Part shown: piece by piece, positions 8,266 to 11,681 of the stretch | How the letters are laid out: every line of letters starts with the position of its first letter | Position numbering within the stretch: the stretch's first letter is position 1 | NCBI GenBank assembly: GCA_947178465.1 | Contig: CAMWYL010000065.1 | Span: 1 to 11,681 of the forward strand | Direction: 5' to 3' | Length of the DNA stretch: 11,681 nt | Origin: an uncultured Lachnospiraceae bacterium | Lineage (GTDB): Bacteria > Bacillota > Clostridia > Lachnospirales > Lachnospiraceae | Notes under the pieces: model-generated | The model's input: the letters and a program-made list of their open reading frames with translations, nothing else | What the model was told of the DNA's origin: nothing | Databases searched by the model: none | Program-made: the position numbers and the translations under genes

Positions 8266-9054
8266 ATGAAGAAGGAAGATTTTAAGAAACGGATACGGAA
8301 TAAGCGCGTCACCTTTCGGGAGAAGGCCTGGTATGTCATAAAGCCGTTTCTTGTATATATGGTGCTGAAATCCATGGCGATGCTGACGCTTGCAATTGCG
8401 CTCCCCGCAATCCCGATTTCCGGAATGACCGAATGGGTCGAAACAAATTCACAGCTGTTGAGTGCAGTAGTCAATGGTGTATCAAGCCTGATTGCGGTTG
8501 CTTTTCTGCTGAATGATTTTCTGAAGGAGACTGCGACAGAGGGAGAGGTGGATATTGATGCGGGGATTCCAAGGCAGCTTTTGGCGTTTTTCAGAAAGGG
8601 CTTTCTGGGCTACGGCTCTGTGAATGGAGTGGGACCGGCACTCTGCGCGGGAGGTGGAGCGGTCGCGGCGTTTGTGCTCAATCAGGTGATCCTCCGGATT
8701 ATGGCGCTTTTGCAGATAGGCTCCGCAAGATATGATTCCGTTGAGGCGATACAGTATTCGGTTCCTCTGTGGCTGGGAATTCTTCTCTATGGGGTGATTT
8801 CTCCGGTCGTGGAAGAGATTGTGTTTCGTGGGATTCTTTACAACAGAATGAAGCGATTCTTTGGTATTCCCGCATGTGTCATACTGACAGCGGTGTTGTT
8901 CGGCGTGTTTCATGCCAATCTTCCGCAGTTTGTGTATGGCACATGTATGGGAATCCTGTTGGCGCTTTGCTATGAAAGGGAAAAGTGCTTTGCGGCACCG
9001 GTATTCTTTCATATGGCGGCCAACCTGTTTGTATTCATCGGTTCGTTTTTGTGA
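8266..9054 (+). CDS. CPBP-family intramembrane metalloprotease (Abi/CAAX type)
   Basis: A 262-residue membrane protein with a basic N-terminus (about residues 2-20) and roughly six to eight hydrophobic segments. It carries the CPBP/Abi (PF02517-type) signature: E183-E184-x3-R188 (VVEEIVFR), H216 in FGVFHAN, and H249 with N253 in FFHMAAN. These are the metal-binding and catalytic residues of CAAX proteases and bacteriocin-processing or self-immunity proteins. Its substrate is unknown. I chose the ATG at 8266 because TGGAGGT (8255-8261) sits 4 bases upstream; an in-frame ATG at 8254 would add four residues but has a worse-spaced site. The gene follows the HAD stop by 22 bases, so it is probably the last gene of the addB-led cluster. 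Its stop is 3 bases from the stop of the opposing flavin reductase gene. Confidence 0.88.
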   Translation: MKKEDFKKRIRNKRVTFREKAWYVIKPFLVYMVLKSMAMLTLAIALPAIPISGMTEWVETNSQLLSAVVNGVSSLIAVAFLLNDFLKETATEGEVDIDAGIPRQLLAFFRKGFLGYGSVNGVGPALCAGGGAVAAFVLNQVILRIMALLQIGSARYDSVEAIQYSVPLWLGILLYGVISPVVEEIVFRGILYNRMKRFFGIPACVILTAVLFGVFHANLPQFVYGTCMGILLALCYEREKCFAAPVFFHMAANLFVFIGSFL

Positions 9055-9057
9055 TTA

Positions 9058-9561
9058 TCAGCGGGCAAGTACCTCAAGAATTTCGCCCACGTACATTGTA
9101 TGCATGTCACCGTCTGCATACCACTTTTTGATATCCGGTGAGAGGAAAGAGTCCTCCGTAAGCCTTGTGGCGGAGAGCTTCTGGCAAAGCAGAATCAGAT
9201 TGCCCTCGTCAATATAAGGAATGGAAAGCTTGTAATTCCATGTAAGACCGGCATTGGACATCTTATCCTCGGTACGGCCGGAATGTGAACCGCAGTAGTC
9301 AAGCGCCTTCTTGTAGCTCTTGTCCAAGAAGGAGATGGAGAAGAAGTCGCCTGAATCAATAAATTCTTTGGTGTATCGGGAGTCGCGAACAAATATATAA
9401 GCGACATTTCTGCCCCAGAGGACGCCGACGCCTCCCCAGCTTACGGTCATGGTGTTGGCTTTCTGCTTTGTCCCTGCCGATACCAGCGCCCAGTCCTTGC
9501 CGATTTTCTCAAATGGATTAAAGCTTAATTCCTCAATGGGATACGGTTGAAATGAGTGCAT
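9058..9561 (-). CDS. Flavin-reductase-like FMN-binding split-barrel protein
   Basis: A 167-residue soluble protein resembling the flavin reductase-like domain family (PF01613 type, flavoredoxin or NADH:FMN oxidoreductase-like). The pattern seen is an N-terminal WALVSAG strand, KANTMTVSWGG near residues 34-44, VAYIFVRDSRYT near 54-65 and FFSISFL near 73-79. The family binds FMN in a dimeric split barrel and moves electrons to free flavin or a partner protein; which applies here is unknown. The start is well supported: AAGGAGG (9575-9569 on the minus strand) lies 7 bases before the ATG, with a near-consensus promoter upstream. It is convergent with the CPBP gene and appears monocistronic. Confidence 0.88.
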   Translation of the reverse strand: MHSFQPYPIEELSFNPFEKIGKDWALVSAGTKQKANTMTVSWGGVGVLWGRNVAYIFVRDSRYTKEFIDSGDFFSISFLDKSYKKALDYCGSHSGRTEDKMSNAGLTWNYKLSIPYIDEGNLILLCQKLSATRLTEDSFLSPDIKKWYADGDMHTMYVGEILEVLAR

Positions 9562-9594
9562 ATGGAAACCTCCTTGATTTTTTTTTTCAAAAAT

Positions 9595-9623
9595 ATTATA
9601 AAGCTATATTTATGAAATGTCAC
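9595..9623 (-). promoter_or_regulatory. Strong sigma-A promoter of the flavin reductase gene
   Basis: The minus strand reads GTGACA (9623-9618, 5 of 6 to the -35 consensus), 17 bases, then TATAAT (9600-9595, perfect). Initiation is expected near G9588, immediately followed by ten A residues (9587-9578) and then the ribosome binding site, giving a leader of about 27 bases. Confidence 0.8.
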
Positions 9624-9757
9624 GGGGGTTTAGGACTATTTTGCAAATAAGTGAGATTTTGATAGAAGATGCATGCTTGATTCTGTTGATGGAATTGGCA
9701 ATCCGTAACGGATGAATGCTTCAAGCTAAGGCGAACTGTGAGGAGTGGATGCAATAT

Positions 9758-10291
9758 ATGGAGGAAAGTATTGTGCTGATTGCAAGAGAATTTTCAAAAG
9801 AGGACAACGGGAAATTGTTTGAATTGATTAAGGAAGTCAAAGAATACGATGGGAATTTTGAAGGTATAGATGATATTCGCAATGTCACGGATTATGATAT
9901 GTTCTTAAAAGATTTGGAGCGCCGGAAGCATCAAAACCGGATAAAACCGGATTATTCCCCGCAGACCACCTTTGGCGCATTTGATGATGAGAAATTAGTC
10001 GGCGTTTTTGTTGTAAGGCATGCATTAAAAGGGCGGCTTGTCAATCACGGTGGAAATATCGGATATTTCGTCCGCCCGAGTGAGCGGAAAAAGGGATATG
10101 GGAAGCAGGTGTTGAGCCTTTCTTTGGAAAAAGCGAAAGAAATCGGTCTGGAAAAGGCTTTGGTGACTTGCAGGGTCGATAACATCGGCTCCGCAAAAGT
10201 GATTGAAGCCAACGGCGGCGTGCTTGAAAATGAATATTATGATGAAGGGATGAATAAAACCTTTAAAAGGTATTGGATTACAATAAATTGA
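9758..10291 (+). CDS. GNAT-family N-acetyltransferase
   Basis: A 177-residue protein with a GNAT fold signature. The acetyl-CoA pyrophosphate-binding motif A is GNIGYFVRPSERKKGYGKQ, with the R/Q-x-x-G-x-G residues at R110, G113 and G115. It is followed by a KAKEIGL helix, then TCRVDNIGSAKVIEANGG, where the N-x-x-S/A-x-x-x-x-x-x-x-G arrangement is typical of motif B. It resembles the COG3981 group of predicted acetyltransferases, whose substrates are mostly unknown. The start is uncertain: GAGGAG at 9740-9745 suits the ATG at 9758 best (12 bases, a little long). It is too close to the ATG at 9749, and the ATG at 9716 has no ribosome binding site. The gene and its 3' flank look more AT-rich than the addAB cluster, which may mean a different origin; I did not compute this. 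Confidence 0.85.
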   Translation: MEESIVLIAREFSKEDNGKLFELIKEVKEYDGNFEGIDDIRNVTDYDMFLKDLERRKHQNRIKPDYSPQTTFGAFDDEKLVGVFVVRHALKGRLVNHGGNIGYFVRPSERKKGYGKQVLSLSLEKAKEIGLEKALVTCRVDNIGSAKVIEANGGVLENEYYDEGMNKTFKRYWITIN

Positions 10292-10454
10292 ACAGTGCGG
10301 AACTGATTTTCGGGAAGCATATTGAAAGCATCCGCAAAATAGGTTATGATATTGGCGGGCAGGTTGGCGATAGAGTGTTGTATGAACATCTTGGGATGAG
10401 ATGATTGATTTGTTGGAAAAATCAGTTGATACATTGGATGAGGTAGAAGAGTAG
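10288..10454 (+). pseudogene. Possible frameshifted remnant of an unidentified gene
   Basis: Just after the acetyltransferase, a frame overlapping its stop codon reads coding-like text, LNSAELIFGKHIESIRKIGY and onward to YEHLGMR, ending with TGA at 10402-10404. A second frame starts at 10401 (ATGA overlap) and reads MIDLLEKSVDTLDEVEE to the TAG at 10452. Both pieces have soluble, protein-like composition. They would join into one polypeptide through a one-base frameshift, as expected for the degraded tail of a lost gene. I do not recognise the family. Alternatively these are two tiny translationally coupled frames, or chance. A promoter for the amidase lies within this stretch. Confidence 0.35.
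10322..10350 (+). promoter_or_regulatory. Sigma-A-like promoter for the amidase gene
   Basis: TTGAAA (10322-10327, 5 of 6) and TATGAT (10345-10350, 5 of 6) are separated by exactly 17 bases. Transcription would begin near 10357, leaving a leader of about 118 bases before the amidase ATG. The leader includes the 17-codon frame at 10401-10454. Confidence 0.6.
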
Positions 10455-10474
10455 AGAAAGGAGTCGGTTATCAA

Positions 10475-11353
10475 ATGAAAAAATTTAAATTGCTTTTACC
10501 ACTCTGCGTTGCAGGCGTACTGATATGTATCGGATGCGGCAGTAAGGGCGTTTCCGCACAGACGATAGGAAACATACAGGGAATGAGCGCTGTTCCGGAA
10601 ACAGGAGAATGGAACGCGAAAACAGAACCGGAAACGGCGCAGCCGTCTGAGACAGCCGGTATGGAAAGTGAGACGGTGATACCGGACGAAAATGCGGTGC
10701 TCACGATGGAGGAGCCGGTTACAAACGGGAAGATTATCGTGATTGACGCGGGGCATCAGGCGAAAGCGGATACCTCAAAGGAACCGATAGGACCGGGGGC
10801 TTCGGAAATGAAGACGAAGGTTTCGGGAGGAACAAGGGGCGTAAGCACGGGAATTCCGGAATACGAATTAAATCTGGCGGTTGCGCTCAAGCTTCAGGAG
10901 GAGCTGACAAAACGCGGGTATGAGGTAATCATGTGCAGGGAAACGAATGATGTCAACCTCAGCAATGCCGAGCGGGCGCAAATTGCAAATGACAATCACG
11001 CGGATGCGTTTATACGGATTCATGCGGACGGTTCCGAGAACAAGACGGTAAAAGGGATGATGACCATCTGTCAGACGGCGGCAAACTCATACAACGGGGA
11101 GCTGTATGAGAGCAGCAAGGCACTCTCCACCTGTGTTCTGGAGGAGATGGTGGCAAGTACGGGTGCAAAGAAGCGGCGCGTATGGGAGACTGATACCATG
11201 AGCGGGATTAACTGGTGCCAGGTTCCGGTTACGATTGTGGAGATGGGATACATGACCAATCCGGAGGAGGACAGACTGCTTGCGACAGAGGAATATCAGG
11301 ACAAAATTGTTCAGGGTATCGCAAACGGAATAGATTTGTTCCTGGCTCAATAA
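10475..11353 (+). CDS. Exported N-acetylmuramoyl-L-alanine amidase (Amidase_3)
   Basis: This zinc enzyme cleaves the amide bond between MurNAc and L-alanine in peptidoglycan, outside the membrane. The 292-residue product has a basic start and hydrophobic segment (residues 6-20), then C21 in ICIGC, a lipobox-like site with an unusual Cys at -3. A type I cleavage site after VSA (residue 28) is an alternative, so it is either lipid-anchored or secreted. Residues about 37-82 form a Glu/Thr/Pro-rich, probably disordered linker. The amidase domain (87-290) carries zinc ligands H94 (IDAGHQ), E129 (IPEYELNL) and H183 (IHADG), and the catalytic E256 (VEMGYMTN). Catalysis should be intact. No cell-wall-binding domain is visible. 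The start follows AAAGGAG (10457-10463) by 11 bases. The gene has its own promoter and terminator, so it is likely monocistronic. Confidence 0.92.
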   Translation: MKKFKLLLPLCVAGVLICIGCGSKGVSAQTIGNIQGMSAVPETGEWNAKTEPETAQPSETAGMESETVIPDENAVLTMEEPVTNGKIIVIDAGHQAKADTSKEPIGPGASEMKTKVSGGTRGVSTGIPEYELNLAVALKLQEELTKRGYEVIMCRETNDVNLSNAERAQIANDNHADAFIRIHADGSENKTVKGMMTICQTAANSYNGELYESSKALSTCVLEEMVASTGAKKRRVWETDTMSGINWCQVPVTIVEMGYMTNPEEDRLLATEEYQDKIVQGIANGIDLFLAQ

Positions 11354-11371
11354 GAAGTTGGAAATTCACCC

Positions 11372-11400
11372 TTTACAAATCCGGAAAAGTTTTATATAAT
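11372..11400 (+). promoter_or_regulatory. Near-consensus promoter between the amidase stop and its terminator
   Basis: TTTACA (11372-11377, 5 of 6) and a perfect TATAAT (11395-11400) are spaced by 17 bases. The start point would be near 11407. No ribosome binding site or open frame follows before the terminator at 11426-11470, so the expected product is a short untranslated RNA unless polymerase reads through. Confidence 0.6.
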
Positions 11401-11406
11401 GTCAAA

Positions 11407-11470
11407 AGCGAAATACAGGAAGAAGGCAACCAAAGGCGGTTCAATAGCGTTTTTTGGTTGCTTTTTTATT
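11407..11470 (+). ncRNA. Candidate small RNA of about 60 nt
   Basis: This interval is bounded by the predicted start of the 11372-11400 promoter and the U-tract of the terminator. It begins with a short purine-rich, unpaired 5' segment (AGCGAAATACAGGAAGAAG) containing AGGAAG, and ends with the terminator hairpin, the usual layout of a bacterial trans-acting small RNA. I recognise no known family. Alternatively, it is simply the attenuated leader of the downstream transcript or the tail of the amidase message. Confidence 0.35.
11426..11470 (+). terminator. Intrinsic terminator downstream of the amidase
   Basis: A perfect 9-base stem, GCAACCAAA (11426-11434) and TTTGGTTGC (11453-11461), has an 18-base loop and is followed directly by TTTTTTATT (11462-11470). 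It lies 72 bases after the amidase stop and would end both that transcript and any RNA begun at about 11407. Confidence 0.8.
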
Positions 11471-11635
11471 GCTTTTGTCAGACAATTTCACACATTCGAT
11501 CAAAATAAACTGATTATCTGACAATTTCGAAAATGAAAATTTTCAATCGCGAGATTTGTGTCCGCGCGGTGCTTGTCACAAACTCGTAATCCAGGACTGG
11601 ATTTGCGCAAAAAGCAGCGCAGAAAGGGAGGAGAA
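11471..11635 (+). promoter_or_regulatory. Structured intergenic leader with four consecutive hairpins
   Basis: Hairpins seen are: GAAAAT (11529-11534), GAAA loop, ATTTTC (11539-11544); a stem of about 10 pairs with one bulged A, CGAG-A-TTTGTG (11550-11560) with CACAAACTCG (11577-11586), around a 16-base loop containing CCGCGCGG; AATCC (11588-11592) with GGATT (11599-11603); and TGCGC (11604-11608) with GCGCA (11617-11621). The last ends 4 bases before a strong ribosome binding site. GACAATTTC occurs twice, at 11481 and 11520, the first copy overlapping the palindrome TTGTC-A-GACAA (11475-11485). A weak promoter (CTGACA 11518-11523, TTCAAT 11542-11547, 18-base spacer) is possible. It resembles a regulatory 5' leader, but I match it to no known riboswitch. 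Confidence 0.45.
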
Positions 11636-11637
11636 AA

Positions 11638-11679
11638 ATGTTGGAGGTGAAAAGAAACGTTCCTCAGGCTCCGTGGTAG
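11638..11679 (+). CDS. Thirteen-codon open frame at the window edge, candidate leader peptide
   Basis: The frame encodes MLEVKRNVPQAPW and ends with TAG at 11677-11679. The ribosome binding site is very strong, GGGAGGAG at 11626-11633, 4 bases from the ATG. Because the frame closes so quickly, it is either a regulatory leader peptide of a gene beyond the window, a very small peptide gene, or a chance start. A second GGAGGTG (11643-11649) lies inside it but has no start codon at the right distance within the window. The two prolines and the Trp just before the stop are the kind of residues seen where ribosome stalling is used for control, but that is inference. Confidence 0.35.
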   Translation: MLEVKRNVPQAPW

Positions 11680-11681
11680 CC

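Noticed and set aside
7728..8474. Minus-strand open frame across the HAD-CPBP junction
   Set aside because: Both sense genes show complete catalytic motifs and ribosome binding sites; the antisense frame shows neither.
9641..9715. Promoter for the acetyltransferase (TTGCAA, TTGATA and TTGATT boxes)
   Set aside because: None of these -35-like boxes has a reasonable -10 box at 16-18 bases, so I did not call one.
10258..10270. Palindrome ACCTTT-A-AAAGGT at the end of the acetyltransferase as a terminator
   Set aside because: The arms leave almost no loop, and no T-run follows; it is within coding sequence.
11215..11508. Plus-strand open frame running from the amidase through the terminator
   Set aside because: It is out of frame with the amidase, has no ribosome binding site and crosses a strong terminator.

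Overview
The window looks like chromosomal DNA of a Gram-positive anaerobe of the Clostridia, plausibly Lachnospiraceae-like. This is an inference from the addB-addA gene order, an AddB with an intact four-cysteine iron-sulfur motif, strong AGGAGG-type ribosome binding sites, sigma-A-like promoters and moderate GC content. No species can be named from the sequence alone.

Layout. Positions 1-98 (minus strand) hold the first 32 codons of a gene that runs out of the window. A divergent spacer (99-360) with nested inverted repeats separates it from a tight plus-strand cluster, 361-9054: addB, addA, a HAD-family phosphatase and a CPBP-family membrane protease, with gaps of 1, 13 and 22 bases. The last gene converges, with 3 bases between stop codons, on a minus-strand flavin-reductase-like gene (9058-9561). 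That gene has a near-consensus promoter whose transcript should begin with a run of ten A residues. A GNAT acetyltransferase (9758-10291) follows, then a short stretch that looks like frameshifted coding debris (10288-10454) and carries a good promoter for a secreted or lipid-anchored N-acetylmuramoyl-L-alanine amidase (10475-11353).

The last 330 bases carry no ordinary gene. They contain a consensus promoter followed within about 70 bases by an intrinsic terminator, which could make a small RNA of about 60 nt. After that come four hairpins in a row, leading into a strong ribosome binding site and a 13-codon open frame that ends 2 bases before the window edge.

How the genes work together. 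AddA and AddB form the helicase-nuclease that processes double-strand breaks for RecA-dependent repair and degrades unprotected linear DNA. The HAD phosphatase and CPBP protease are probably co-transcribed with it, but the sequence shows no functional link. The amidase belongs to cell-wall turnover. I found no CRISPR array, insertion sequence, tRNA or rRNA. Apart from the 3' regulatory region and a few leader features, the window is ordinary housekeeping and accessory DNA.
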